Of a stretch of DNA of 64,000 bases, positions 18,063 through 29,100 are shown piece by piece. The notes under the pieces were generated by a model. It saw only the letters and a list, made by a program, of their open reading frames with translations. It was not told the origin of the DNA and did no database searches. The DNA lies in NCBI RefSeq assembly GCF_009928525.1, contig NZ_JAABOK010000004.1:310001-374000 (forward strand), read 5' to 3'. Position 1 is the stretch's first letter; each line of letters begins with the position of its first letter. The position numbers and the translations under genes are program-made. The stretch is from Chitinophaga solisilvae. Its GTDB lineage: Bacteria > Bacteroidota > Bacteroidia > Chitinophagales > Chitinophagaceae.

Positions 18063-19808
18063 TTACCGTATATGCTCTACCGGAGCAGGTATTACTTTAT
18101 GGAGCAGTGCGCGCAGGTCTTTCATGGTATAAGGCTTTGTCAGCACGCCATCAACGCCTGCTTCGGTCAGTTCGTTTTCCATACTGCCGGCATCCATACC
18201 GCTGGCGATCACCACGGGAATATGCCGGGTATCAGGATGCTGTTTCAGCAGGCGGCAGGTTTCTATACCATTGAGCCGCGGCATGTAATAGTCCAGCACA
18301 ATGACATCTGGGGATTCTTTCTGTGCTTTTTCTATGACCTCTATGCCGTTCTCTGCGCCGCTGACACGGCATCCTGCAATGGCCAGGTTTTTTTCCATCA
18401 CCTTGCGGCTGAACTCATCATCATCCGCTACCAGTATATGATAGGGCATGGGCGCCATGCCGGATTCCGTGGTGTTGTCCCGCAGATCCGCGGTGGTGCC
18501 TTCCTGCAGGGGCAGGGTCAGCGTGAACGTGGTGAGGTTGCTGGCGCTGGATACCTGTATGCTGCCTTGTAACATGCGCACGGAATTGGCGCAGATGAAC
18601 AGCCCCAGCCCGGTGCCTTCTATCCTGGCGCTCTTGTTGGTGATGAAGGGATTGAAGATATTACGCTGTATATCTGCCGGAATCGTATCCCCGGTGTTAC
18701 TTACCCTGATCGTGTAATTCCGGATGCCCGTACGTACCTCCACCTGAATAACGGTATGCTTATACGAATACTTCAGGGCATTGCTGGTAAGATTGGTGAA
18801 TATCTCCCGGAAGCGGAAGAGGTCTGTATAAATGACTGTGGGAAAGGAAGGGTCAATGTTCAGTTCTATTTTCAGGTTCCTGGACTGTGCGGACATTCTG
18901 TCCAGTGCAATAATTTTCTGCAGGTATTCCCGGAAATCCACCGGTTCAATGTTATTGTCTACTTCCCTGCCGGATTCTTCGCTGGCGGTGTTCAGTACGG
19001 TATTCACCACGGTGGTGGCATTGAGGGCTACCTGCTGCAGGTGGTCCACCATCGGTTCTATGGTTTTAATATTTCTGCCCAATGCTATTTCTCTTTTAAT
19101 ATAGCCAACCAGGTTACCTATTTTGAACAGGTCGTTCCGTAACTCATGCGATACTACGCTGTACAGCATTGTCTTGAAGCGGTTAGCCCGGGTCAGTTCC
19201 TTATTGGCGTCGTTGCTTTTCACATAGCTGGGCTTGGCAATGACGAGTACGAGGAACATGGCGCCGCTGATAGCCATGCTCTGGATAATCATGGCGGCGG
19301 TATTGGAAACCGTGAGGTGATTGGTATAGAAGTAGCTGACCTGTAATCCTGCCAGGGTGATGATGGCGGCCACCAGGCAGATATTGCGGTAGATTTTTTC
19401 TTTCTTCAGAAATATCAGGTAGTTGATGGAGATGAGAAACAGTACCATGAAATGTAACTGCAGCATGGACCCCATGATGGCGCCGAAGTAGCTGATGGCG
19501 GTGCATTGAAGAAAGAACAGCACCAGCCCGGCCTGTTTGTGTTTTTTATAGTGATTCAGTACCAGCACCAGGTTATTGATCAGGAATTCCAGCGCAACGG
19601 CCAGCAGAATGGTGGTGCTGTCTGTCAGGAAATATACGATCGGTGCAATGATAAGAATACAGAAGCTGATACCGGCAGCAATGCGGTTTACCATAACGAC
19701 TCTGTTGATCTGTTCGTCATCGGTGAGGTATCGGGTTCCTATGTTAAACAATCGATTTAGCCACGGGAACATGGAATGGTTTGCCTGAGGGTTCATAGTT
19801 TTAGTCAT
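18063..19808 (-). CDS. Hybrid sensor histidine kinase with C-terminal receiver domain
   Basis: 581 residues. Residues about 30-190 form five or six membrane helices with short loops, a sensor of unknown signal. Then come HisKA with SVVSHELRND (phospho-accepting H221), a HATPase domain with an N-box (NLTSNALKYS), VSNTGDTIP and a G-box GTGLGLF, and a receiver domain from about residue 455 with the acidic pocket VADDDE and the phospho-accepting D506 in VLDYYMP. The catalytic residues look intact. The H-box has Asn in place of the usual Pro, as some kinases do. The protein lacks an output domain, so the signal must pass to another regulator, which is not adjacent. The gene is convergent with the terpene synthase, with a 35-base gap. 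Confidence 0.92.
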   Translation of the reverse strand: MTKTMNPQANHSMFPWLNRLFNIGTRYLTDDEQINRVVMVNRIAAGISFCILIIAPIVYFLTDSTTILLAVALEFLINNLVLVLNHYKKHKQAGLVLFFLQCTAISYFGAIMGSMLQLHFMVLFLISINYLIFLKKEKIYRNICLVAAIITLAGLQVSYFYTNHLTVSNTAAMIIQSMAISGAMFLVLVIAKPSYVKSNDANKELTRANRFKTMLYSVVSHELRNDLFKIGNLVGYIKREIALGRNIKTIEPMVDHLQQVALNATTVVNTVLNTASEESGREVDNNIEPVDFREYLQKIIALDRMSAQSRNLKIELNIDPSFPTVIYTDLFRFREIFTNLTSNALKYSYKHTVIQVEVRTGIRNYTIRVSNTGDTIPADIQRNIFNPFITNKSARIEGTGLGLFICANSVRMLQGSIQVSSASNLTTFTLTLPLQEGTTADLRDNTTESGMAPMPYHILVADDDEFSRKVMEKNLAIAGCRVSGAENGIEVIEKAQKESPDVIVLDYYMPRLNGIETCRLLKQHPDTRHIPVVIASGMDAGSMENELTEAGVDGVLTKPYTMKDLRALLHKVIPAPVEHIR

Positions 19809-20003
19809 GTTGGTCCTGATAATCTTGCAGGTATTCTATTTTAACTGGGGCGTATGCAAATCCGGAATAAGTCTGATTCTTTAAATTTCTTCAGTTGTAA
19901 TCGCTTGCAGTGTAACAGGAGTGCAGGCCCGGTAATAACAGTGTACTATATGCAATATACGTTAAAAAATGGTTAATTGGATTTCTCTCCGTCAGGTTAA
20001 TAG

Positions 20004-20585
20004 TTATTCTTTTTTCAGCACCTGTGACCTGACGGTATTGAAAAATTCCGGCGTAAGTCCGAGGAAGGAAGCGATGTATTTCTGTGGAATACGCCGGTCA
20101 AATTCCGGGTATTTATTCCTGAAATACCGGTAACGTTCTGCTGCGGTCAGCTGATGCGCCTGCAGCAGTTTTTCCTGATAAACGGCAACTGAATACTGGA
20201 ACAGCTTACGGTAGAAATGCTCCATGCAGGGTACTTTCGCCAGAAATGCTTCGAGGGCTTCATCTCTTATCAGGAAAACTTCAGCGTCTTCCAGCGCCAC
20301 TACTTCATACCGGGAAGGGGTTTTATAAATACGGCTGTTCAGATCTGAAATCCACCAGTCTTCAATAGCCAGGTAAACGGTATGTTCTGCGCCTTCAGGA
20401 TCTTTAAAAAAAGTACGGAGACTGCCTTTGTTGACGTATCCTTCGTAATCGCAGATTTCACCGTACCGGATGAGGTGCGCTCTTTTCTTTACCTGTTTTA
20501 CTTCCAGCAGCGAGCAGAATTCATCGGCTTCTTCACTGGTTAATGTAACGTGTCGGGCAATATTTTTCAGTATTTGCTGGAACAT
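20004..20585 (-). CDS. Crp/Fnr-family transcriptional regulator
   Basis: 193 residues with an N-terminal cyclic-nucleotide-binding-like beta-roll (residues about 20-125, including GYVNKGSLRTFF and EDAEVFLIRDEAL) and a short C-terminal DNA-binding region whose recognition part is RIPQKYIASFLGLTPEFFNTVR. This is the compact form common in Bacteroidota, where many members do not bind cAMP. The effector is unknown. The gene is divergent from the outer-membrane protein gene at 20682 with about 100 bases between, so it may regulate that gene; this is inferred from arrangement only. Confidence 0.9.
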   Translation of the reverse strand: MFQQILKNIARHVTLTSEEADEFCSLLEVKQVKKRAHLIRYGEICDYEGYVNKGSLRTFFKDPEGAEHTVYLAIEDWWISDLNSRIYKTPSRYEVVALEDAEVFLIRDEALEAFLAKVPCMEHFYRKLFQYSVAVYQEKLLQAHQLTAAERYRYFRNKYPEFDRRIPQKYIASFLGLTPEFFNTVRSQVLKKE

Positions 20586-20681
20586 GGTGGTATTGTCTGC
20601 CTGTCTGATTTCTAAAGGTACCTTAATTTTTTGAAGGGTAGCCGCCGGTTAATTTTGTCACATAAACTTACACACTGTGCT

Positions 20682-21614
20682 ATGTGGCAATTACGTATTC
20701 AACTGACACTCCTGCTGTTGCTGGGAATAACCGCTGCGGGCCTGGCTCAGGACCCGGTACTGCCGGCCGCCAATTTCGGAATGGCTAATATCCAGGACGG
20801 CGTTTCTCCCGGTCCCGGATTATATTATGTGCAATACCTGCAGATTTATCAAGCCCGTGAATGGAGAAATGCTCACGGCGAACAGCAGGAGGATGCCGCC
20901 GGCATCAGCTCCCTGTTATCCATGCATCAGCTGATATATGAAACCAACCGGAAGGTACTGGGCGGAAATCTTGCTTTCAGCGCCTTGCTACCGGTGGTGA
21001 AGTTATCATCATCCGGTGGAAATCATGCGCCCACCATCAATCCCGGCGTTATCGGGGGATTCATTTTCGGCCCGGTGATACAATGGTCCGACAGAAAGTT
21101 GCTGGGCCTGTCTTACTGGCACCGGGCGGAAATAGATCTGGCTGTTCCTGCAGGTGCGTACAATACACAATATGCGGTCAATCCTTCTTCCCGTTTTTTT
21201 ACACTCACCGGCTATTATGCCTTTACGCTGTTTTTCACCAAAGACCTGAGCGTAAGCATGCGGCATCATGTTAACTATAACTTCAGGAAGATAGATGCGG
21301 ATACCCGTGCGGGCATGTTCTACAATATGAACTATTCGCTGGAGCAGCGTATTGCCGGCTCGCTGCGCGCAGCGGTAGCAGGTTATTACCTGCGGCAGTT
21401 CACGCAGGATGACTATCGCGGCGACCGGCATTACTATCAGCGGACCTACGGTATTGCCGATACGCGGGAGCAGGTGCTGGGCATCGGCCCGGGTATCAGT
21501 TATGTGACAAAGGGCGGCTTGGCGGCAGAGGCGAAGGTATTTTTTGAAACGGCAGCGCGTAACCGTACTGCCGGCGTGCGGCCTACGCTGAAAGTGGCCT
21601 ATAAATTAAACTGA
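20682..21614 (+). CDS. Outer-membrane beta-barrel protein, MetA-pathway/phenol-degradation type (SphA-like)
   Basis: 310 residues from the ATG at 20682, which begins directly with a signal peptide (MWQLRIQLTLLLLLG, then AGLAQ). The open frame reaches 20631, but the extra 17 residues before the signal peptide make no sense. The mature protein is made of amphipathic beta strands with aromatic girdle residues and ends in a strand with the pattern LKVAYKLN, like small barrels of the MetA-pathway family that are thought to pass hydrophobic compounds. The function in this organism is unknown. It is followed by the remnant of a transporter gene after 3 bases. Confidence 0.8.
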   Translation: MWQLRIQLTLLLLLGITAAGLAQDPVLPAANFGMANIQDGVSPGPGLYYVQYLQIYQAREWRNAHGEQQEDAAGISSLLSMHQLIYETNRKVLGGNLAFSALLPVVKLSSSGGNHAPTINPGVIGGFIFGPVIQWSDRKLLGLSYWHRAEIDLAVPAGAYNTQYAVNPSSRFFTLTGYYAFTLFFTKDLSVSMRHHVNYNFRKIDADTRAGMFYNMNYSLEQRIAGSLRAAVAGYYLRQFTQDDYRGDRHYYQRTYGIADTREQVLGIGPGISYVTKGGLAAEAKVFFETAARNRTAGVRPTLKVAYKLN

Positions 21615-21617
21615 CGT

Positions 21618-21930
21618 ATGAAGAAAGGGTTTATCACGGCCATCGGGTGTGTGATGGCGGGGGCGGTCAGCTTTGGCATTCTCGGCACTTTTGTGAAGCT
21701 GGCCCGCGGAGACGGATATGATGTACCTGCCATCACTTTTGCGCAGGTATTTACCGGGCTGGTATTCCTGTTGTTGCTGAATGCATTGCCGCCAGGCAGG
21801 CGGGAGGCAACACGGTATTTCACCGGCAGGGAGAAGCTGCTGGTAATATTGCACGGTGGCTGTGTGGGCCTTATCAGCACAGAACCCTGTACCTGGGCAT
21901 CGGTTGTGTACTGATGGTTTGGATTAATAT
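21618..21930 (+). pseudogene. Broken EamA/DMT-family transporter (N-terminal remnant)
   Basis: The first 80 or so residues read as the start of an EamA transporter (two membrane helices: AIGCVMAGAVSFGILGTFVK and ITFAQVFTGLVFLLLL), but the frame ends after only 98 codons, where the family needs about 290. The sequence around 21887-21920 in another frame reads YLGIGCVLMVWINI, which could be the very end of such a transporter. The simplest reading is an internal deletion of about 600 bases joined out of frame. The heptamer palindrome array starts immediately after, and may have taken part in the loss. Confidence 0.6.
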
Positions 21931-21933
21931 CAG

Positions 21934-22260
21934 GAATTACGAATTACGAATTGCGAATTACGAATGAAGAAGCGAAGACATAAGCGGATAAAGAATGGAT
22001 ATTTTATAGTTATCCACTTTAATCTTCGCTTCTTCATTCGCAATTCGTAATTCTTTGCTAACTTACTGCCTTGAATGGATATTTTATAGTTATCCACTTT
22101 AATCTTCGCTTCTTCATTCGCAATTCGTAATTCGTAATTCGCAATTCTTTGCTAACTTACTGCCTTGAATGGATATTTTATGGTTATCCACTTTAATCTT
22201 CGCTTCTTCATTCGTAATTCGCAATTCGTAATTCGCAATTCTTTGCTAACTTACTGCCTT
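21934..22260. repeat. Heptamer palindrome A with three direct repeat units
   Basis: The left arm (from 21934) is made of AATTACG/AATTGCG heptamers followed by AATGAAGAAGCGAAGA; the complementary right arm ends at 22053. The arms differ in heptamer number. The right half is then repeated in tandem: units at 21993-22072 (80 bp), 22073-22166 (94 bp) and 22167-22260 (94 bp). The 14-bp length difference equals two heptamers, so copies vary by slippage. The loop carries GTGGATAACTATAAAAT on the minus strand, which matches the core of the other three elements. Confidence 0.9.
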
Positions 22261-22271
22261 ATTCCAAAACT

Positions 22272-22850
22272 ATGCTCCGTTATTTCAAACTATCCCTCTT
22301 ACTGTTTATCTGCCTGCCGGCTGTAGCCCAGAAACCGCGCAATGAATTACATTTTACCAGCAGTATTCAGCAAATGATTACCGTGTATAAGGGTACTATT
22401 TTCGTGAATGGAAAAAAGGCATTCCAGTTTGCGGCCGACAGTATTAATTACAATAGTAAACGCAACCGCCTGGTGGAAAGTGATAAGTCTGTTTTCCTGT
22501 TCCTGGAGGTGAGTAACCGCCCGCAGAAAGACCGGCTGATCGTGTTTAATGTTGAGTATTCACGCGCTGATTCTATACTGAGCGCAGTAAGTTCTGATAT
22601 CAAGGACTGGGATCGCGACGGTAACAGCGAGTTCGGCGGCAGCGAGCTGACGGCTACCTATCCTGCAGCTGATTCCATGTATTATGTGCCGTCTAAATTC
22701 TATGAAATCAGGAAAGGGAAAATTACCTATGATGCTGAGCTGACTACCGCCACCGATCAAAAGGTAAACGGTGTTTACCTCGCTTCGCCATCAGATAAAA
22801 ATGGTAAATGCTGCCAGGTGATTCCCAAACCTAAAAAGCGCGCCCACTAG
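22272..22850 (+). CDS. Small secreted protein of unknown function
   Basis: 192 residues with a clear signal peptide (MLRYFKLSLLLFICLPAVAQ). The mature part holds an EF-hand-like loop, DWDRDGNSEFGG, near residues 116-127, and a Lys/Pro-rich C-terminus with a CC pair (GKCCQVIPKPKK). I do not recognise the family. The gene starts 11 bases after the tandem repeat units, so its promoter probably lies inside the repeat array or the repeats separate it from an upstream promoter. A terminator follows. Confidence 0.75.
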   Translation: MLRYFKLSLLLFICLPAVAQKPRNELHFTSSIQQMITVYKGTIFVNGKKAFQFAADSINYNSKRNRLVESDKSVFLFLEVSNRPQKDRLIVFNVEYSRADSILSAVSSDIKDWDRDGNSEFGGSELTATYPAADSMYYVPSKFYEIRKGKITYDAELTTATDQKVNGVYLASPSDKNGKCCQVIPKPKKRAH

Positions 22851-23183
22851 TATTGTACAGCATATTATTTATACCGTAAAGGCTTCGGGTAAACAGGCCC
22901 GGAGCTTTTTTATTTTAGTACCCCGATTATCATTTCTTCAGCAATATTTTCTTTACCTTCAGGTTACGGTTATTTACTGCTTGCGGTCACTCATTTTCTC
23001 CGTAGACATTTAAGCCCGAACGCAAATACTTTGATTGTTAAACCATGATAACGGAAAACCATATATCCGGATAATTGCTATTCCTGCGAATGATAGATGT
23101 ATATGATGCATGATCCGTCAGGCCTGCACTGTGCATGCTTTTCATTCCTATGATACTTTATTAAGCCACTAAACCTCACACAT
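22851..23183. other. Intergenic region and leader of the first NRPS gene
   Basis: 333 bases holding the terminator of the small secreted protein gene and then about 270 bases upstream of the NRPS start. No open frame of interest. No strong Shine-Dalgarno sequence precedes the NRPS ATG at 23184, as is usual in Bacteroidota. Confidence 0.5.
22882..22912 (+). terminator. Rho-independent terminator
   Basis: GCTTCGGG (22882-22889) pairs with CCCGGAGC (22898-22905), including one G-T wobble, and is followed by seven T. It lies 31 bases after the stop of the small secreted protein gene. Confidence 0.82.
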
Positions 23184-26100
23184 ATGCCACATGAATTGCT
23201 GGATAGCCAACGCCAGTATACTGCCACCCCGTTTGTTGACGAGAAAAAAACACCCGGCGCCCCCGTCCGCGAAGACGTAATCACTATGTTTGAACTGCAG
23301 GCCGATCGTACGCCGGACGCTATCGCTGTAGTTTTCCACGGACAACAGCTCACTTACCGGCAGCTGAATGAACAAGCCAATCAGCTGGCCCGTTATCTGC
23401 AGCAGCAAGGCATTACAGCGGAATCGCCGGTGCCTGTATGCCTCCACCGCTCGCCTGCGCTGATTATGGCAGTACTGGCGGTGCTGAAAGCCGGCGCCGC
23501 CTACGTGCCGCTGGATCCGGACTACCCGCAGGCACGCCTGCTGCATATCCTGCACGATACGCAATACACACTGATGATTACGGATGAACAAAGCCGGCAT
23601 CAGCTGCCGGCGGCAGACAAGGTTATTATTCCGCTGAATGCCCCGGAAATACAGGAACGATTGTCCGTATTGTCTGCCGCCAATCAGGAACATCATTATC
23701 ATCCGGACAGATGTACCTACATCATCTACACATCCGGATCTACCGGCACGCCCAAAGGTATTCAGATGCCTGACAGTGCATTGTCTAACCTGCTGCTGTG
23801 GCAGAGGGACCAGGTAGATTACACGCTGCCGCACCACGTGCTCCAGTTTGCCAGCATCAATTTCGATGTCAGCTTCCAGGAGATATTCTTCGCACTGTGC
23901 TTCGGCGGCTGTCTGCACCTGATTACAGAAGAGGAGCGAAAAGATATGGCTATCCTCAGCCGGAAAATTATCTCCGGTCAGATCAACTGTTTATTTCTTC
24001 CGTATATCGTGTTGCAAAGCCTGGCGGTATATGCGGCAGACAGCAGCCTGTATCCCGGCGCGTTGCTGGATGTATTTACAGCAGGTGAACAGCTGAAGCT
24101 GGGCGCTGATCTGCAGCAATTCATGGAGCAGACAGGCGCGCGGCTGCACAACCAGTACGGCCCTTCAGAAGCGCATGTAGTAACGTCCTATACCGTGCAG
24201 GCAGCTGATTACCAGCATCGGCCGCTGCCGCCGGTAGGCCGGCCCGTATACAATACCGTACTGTATATTGTAGATGAACAGGGGCATCTGTGCCCGGCAG
24301 GCACACCGGGAGAACTGTATATCGGCGGTGTACAGGTAGCGCGCGGATACCTTCACCGGCCGGAGCTTACAGCCGACCGATTCATTGCGGATCCCTTTAC
24401 ACCTGGAGGCGGCAGACTCTATAAAAGCGGCGATATATGCTGCCTGCTGCCGGATGGAAATATTGAGTACATCAGCCGTAAAGATGACCAGGTAAAGATC
24501 CGCGGATACCGGATAGAACCAGGAGAGATAGAGAGCGTAATCGGACAGTCTGGTCTGGTTACCCAGGCAGTAGTTATGGTAAAGGAAGATGTACTGACCG
24601 GGAAGAAAATCGTAGCATATGTGGTGCTGAAAGAGCAAGCCGGTACAGCAGCCCTGCGGGCTTTTCTGGCAGACAGGCTGCCGGATTACATGATGCCTGC
24701 CGTATTTATGGCGTTGCCGCATATACCGGTGACCAGCAACGGTAAAGCAGATAAACGGGCATTGCCGGAGCCGGATGCGGCAGCCTTCCGCCGCAATGCC
24801 TATACCGCACCGCGTACAGCCACGGAAGAAACGCTGGCGCAATTATGGACCTCCCTGTTGCAGCTGCCTGCTCCTGGTATCCACGATCATTTTTTTGAAC
24901 TGGGCGGTCATTCCCTGCTGGCTATGCGCCTGCAATCCCTCATACGCAGGCATCTGCAGAAGGAAATATCCGTAAAGGAATTGTTTGCACATCCTACCAT
25001 CGCGCAGATGGCAGAGTTGACAGACCTGCGGGAACACTGTGCACAGCACATGATCGGTACAGAAGACAGGCCCGCGCTGATGCCGTTGTCATTCAGCCAG
25101 GAAAGGCTGTTCTTCATCGATCAGCTGGAAGGCAGCGTACAATACCATATGCCACTGATCTTGCGGCTGAAAGGTAATCTGAATACACCGGCGCTGGAAC
25201 AGGCTTTACAGTACATCACCGACCGGCATGAAGTGCTGCGCACAGTCATACATACCACCGGTACACAACATTACCAGCATATACTGGAGAAAGGACAATG
25301 GCGTGCTACGGTCATGGATATACGTAATAATCCCGGCGAGGCCGGCGTTATCCTGTCATCACTTATTGAAAAGCCATTCAACCTCTCGCAAGACCACCCG
25401 CTGCGTGCGCACATCATCCGGGTAGAGGACGCGGATCACCTGCTGCTGCTGACGATGCATCATATTGCATCAGACGGCTGGTCGCTGCAGGTGCTGACTA
25501 CTGAGCTGAAGACCTGCTATGAGACGTTCTGTGCGGGTGGCATACCAGAGCTGCCTATGCTGGAAATCCAGTATGCGGATTATGCCCGCTGGCAGCAGAC
25601 CTATCTCACCCCCGCCCGGCAGGAAGCGCAGCTGCAATACTGGCGTAGCCAGCTGGCGGAAGCAGTGCCGCTGCAACTCCCGGCAGATTTTCCGCGCGCT
25701 GCCATACAACGCAGACGTGGTGCAACCGTGCCGGTGAATATAGATAAAACGTTAACCGCACAGCTGCAGCAATTATCACAGGCAGAAGGCGCTACGCTGT
25801 TTATGACGCTGCTGACCGCTTTCAATGTATTGTTGCATCGCTACAGCGGACAGCAAGATATATGCGTAGGCATTCCTGTGTCCGGCAGGCTAAGGCAGGA
25901 AACGGAAAGTCTCATCGGCTTCTTTATCAACTCCCTGGCGCTGCGCAGCGATGTGCAGCCGGACCTGTCTTTCCGTGCATTGCTGTCACAGGTGAAGCAA
26001 ACCACGCTCGATGCCTACGCCTGGCAAGAGGTGCCGTTTGAAAAGGTGGTGGAGGCGGTGGTGAAGGAACGTGATGCCAGCCGCAGCCCGCTGTTCCAGG

Positions 26101-29100
26101 TGATGTTTGTATTACAGAATATGCCTGAATCAGCACTGACGGCGTTGGGAGAGATGACCGTTACAACAGAGCAGCCGGTATCTTCCACTTCCAAATTTGA
26201 TCTTACTTTTCAGCTGGAAGAAAGTGCCGGTGGGCTGATCGGTAGGCTGGAATATTGTACGGATTTATTTCTGCCGGAAACGGTATTGCGTATGGCCGCG
26301 CATTTCCAGGCGCTGCTGCAGGCCATCGTGCTTACGCCTGACAGCGTCGTAGCTGCGTTACCGTTATCTGCTGAAACAGATATGCCACCCCTGCAGGGAG
26401 CCTGGAATGCTACCGCTGCCGATTTCCCCCGTGATAGAACCGTGGTACAGCTGTTTCGTGAACAGGCTGCCCTGTCTCCGTCTGCCGCCGCGATAATGAC
26501 AGATGATATTACGTTGTCTTACGCCATGCTGGACCATCTATCCGATCAGGCAGCACAGCAGCTGCATGCTGCAGGATGTGGCAGCGGCGGGCATATCGGA
26601 TTGTTGTCCCGGCGCGGGCCGGAGATGATAATCGCCATGATGGGTATTCTGAAAAGCGGAAATGCCTATGTGCCGTTTCACATCGATTATCCCGCAGCGC
26701 GGCTACGCACGATGATGGAAGATGCGGGGATAAAACATATATTTTATACAGATGAAAAACTGTTTGCCGCCAGCGAAGTGCCGGCAGATGCCGGTATTGC
26801 GCTGTCAGCTGCAGCAACGTTCCCGCAGGCGCCTTTGCCGGTAACGGCAGACAGTAACGCGACCGCCTATATTATGTATACATCGGGTACCAGCGGCCGT
26901 CCTAAAGGAATTGCCGTGAGCCACCGGAATATAGCGAAGCTGGCATATGAAACAGGCCCGGTTGCCTTGCAGCCCGGCGACGTATTGCTGCAATGGTCCA
27001 ACTACGCATTCGACGGATCCGTGTACGAAATTTTCGGTACGCTGCTGCAGGGCGCTGCGATGTGCCTTATCAGGGACGAAGAGGCCGCGGATATTGCCGC
27101 TTTATCGCGTTACATCAGGCAGTACCAGGTGACACACTGCTTCATGACCACCGCGTTGTTCAACAGCTTCGCAGATACCGGTCTGCCTGCGCTGCAATGC
27201 CTCCGCCGGCTGATGTTTGGCGGAGAAGCTGTATCTGTGCCGCATGTACACAAAGCATTCGACGCCCTGGGACCCGGAAAGCTGGTGCATGTGTACGGCC
27301 CCACAGAAACTACGGTTTTTGCTACCTGGCACCTGGTTAATAACGTAAACGACTATACGTGTATTCCAATCGGCCGGCCGTTGTCCAACACGCAGGTGCT
27401 GGTGCTGGATCAGCTGGAGCAGCCTGTGCCCGCCGGTATTCCGGGCGAACTGTATATCGGTGGTGAAGGGGTTACCGCAGGATATGTCAGCAATCCGGAG
27501 CTGAGCGCCGCTAAATTCCGTACGCCTGCCTGCGCTGCCGGCCGTTGGTATAAAACCGGCGATATTGTGCGGCAGCACGCGGATGGCGCGCTGGAATATA
27601 TCAGCCGTAAAGACGACCAGGTAAAGATCCGTGGTTACCGTATTGAAACCGGCGAAATAGAACAGGCATTGCTGCAATGTGCGGCTGTCACAGCCGCGCT
27701 GGTAGTAGCCCCCACCGGCGCTGACGGCGTGCGGTGGCTGCTGGCCTACGTTATTCCTGCTGGCCCGTTTGATGCCGCGGTGCTGACCGCACAGCTGGAA
27801 AGCAGGTTGCCGGCCTATATGATTCCGGCTGTTATCATGCCGGTGGAAAAATGGCCGCTGACCGTCAACGGTAAAATAGACCGTAAAGCCTTGCCACAGC
27901 CGGAGCAACCGGCAGCACAGCGCAGTTACACCGCTCCTGTTACGCATGCGGAAACAGTGCTGACAGCCATATGGGAGTCCCTGTTGCCGGTAAAACCCAT
28001 AGGCATACACGATAATTTCTTTTCCCTCGGCGGGCACTCCCTGCTGGTAACACGGGTAGTCGCCGCCATCCGCCAGCAACTGGAAACAGAGCTGACCATC
28101 CAGGATGTATTTACGCATCCTACCATACATACGCTGGCAGCCTATATGGAAGGATTGCAGAAAGGCCGTGCACTGCCGCCGCTCACCGTGCAGCCACGCC
28201 CGGAAAAAATTCCGCTGTCCTTCGCACAGGCGCGCCTGTGGTTCCTGGACCGCATGCAGGGCAGCGTCAACTATCATATTCCTGACATGCTGCTGCTGGA
28301 AGGAGAACTCGATATATCCGCACTGGAACAGGCGTTGCAGGCAGTAGTAGAAAGACATGAAGTATTGCGTACCGTATTCAGCGCTGATGAAGATGGCTCC
28401 TGGCAACAGGTGCTGCCGGCGGCTGACTGGCAGCTGCAACACGTTACAGCATCTTTTGAAAATATGGAAGCCGTGACCCGCTACGCGGAGATGGCTACGG
28501 TACAACCGTTTGACCTGACCGCCGATTACCTCTTCCGCGCACAGCTGATAAGGCTTCCGGAAGACAGACATGTGTTGTTACTGGTCATGCACCATATAGC
28601 CGCCGACGGCTGGTCGCTGTCCGTACTGGCTGCCTCTTTCATGGAACTGTACCGGGCATTTCATCTGCAGCAGCCACCGGCATTGCCTTTGCCGCCGGTG
28701 CAGTATGCAGACTATACCCTGTGGCAATCGCAGCACATAAGAGGTACTTTGCTGGACACGCAGCTGCAATACTGGAAGCAGCAGTTACAGGATGTATCTG
28801 TGCTACAGCTGCCGGCAGATTTTACAAGACCAGGCATACAAAGTACTGCCGGCAATACGCTCTTTTATACCATCCCCGTACCTGTATTGGGGCAGCTGGA
28901 ACAGTTGTCCAGGCAGGAAGGCACGACGCTGTTTATGACCTTGCTGGCCGCCTTTAAAGTGTTGCTGTTCCGTTATACGCAGCAGGAAGATATCTGCGTA
29001 GGCAGTCCGGTAGCACATCGTACCCACCAGGAAACAGAGCAGCTGATAGGCTTCTTTGTCAATACGCTGGCGCTGCGCAGTGACCTGAGCGGTGATCCGG

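Noticed and set aside
21934..22260. CRISPR array or IS ends at the heptamer repeats
   Set aside because: Units are nearly identical along their whole length, so there are no unique spacers, and no transposase gene or target-site duplication was seen.
27102..28571. A 489-codon open frame on the minus strand inside the plus-strand NRPS gene
   Set aside because: It is the antisense of A2-T2-C2 of the NRPS. Its translation has an irregular His/Arg/Gln-rich composition with no domain. Many similar antisense frames occur over all the NRPS genes because of their codon bias.
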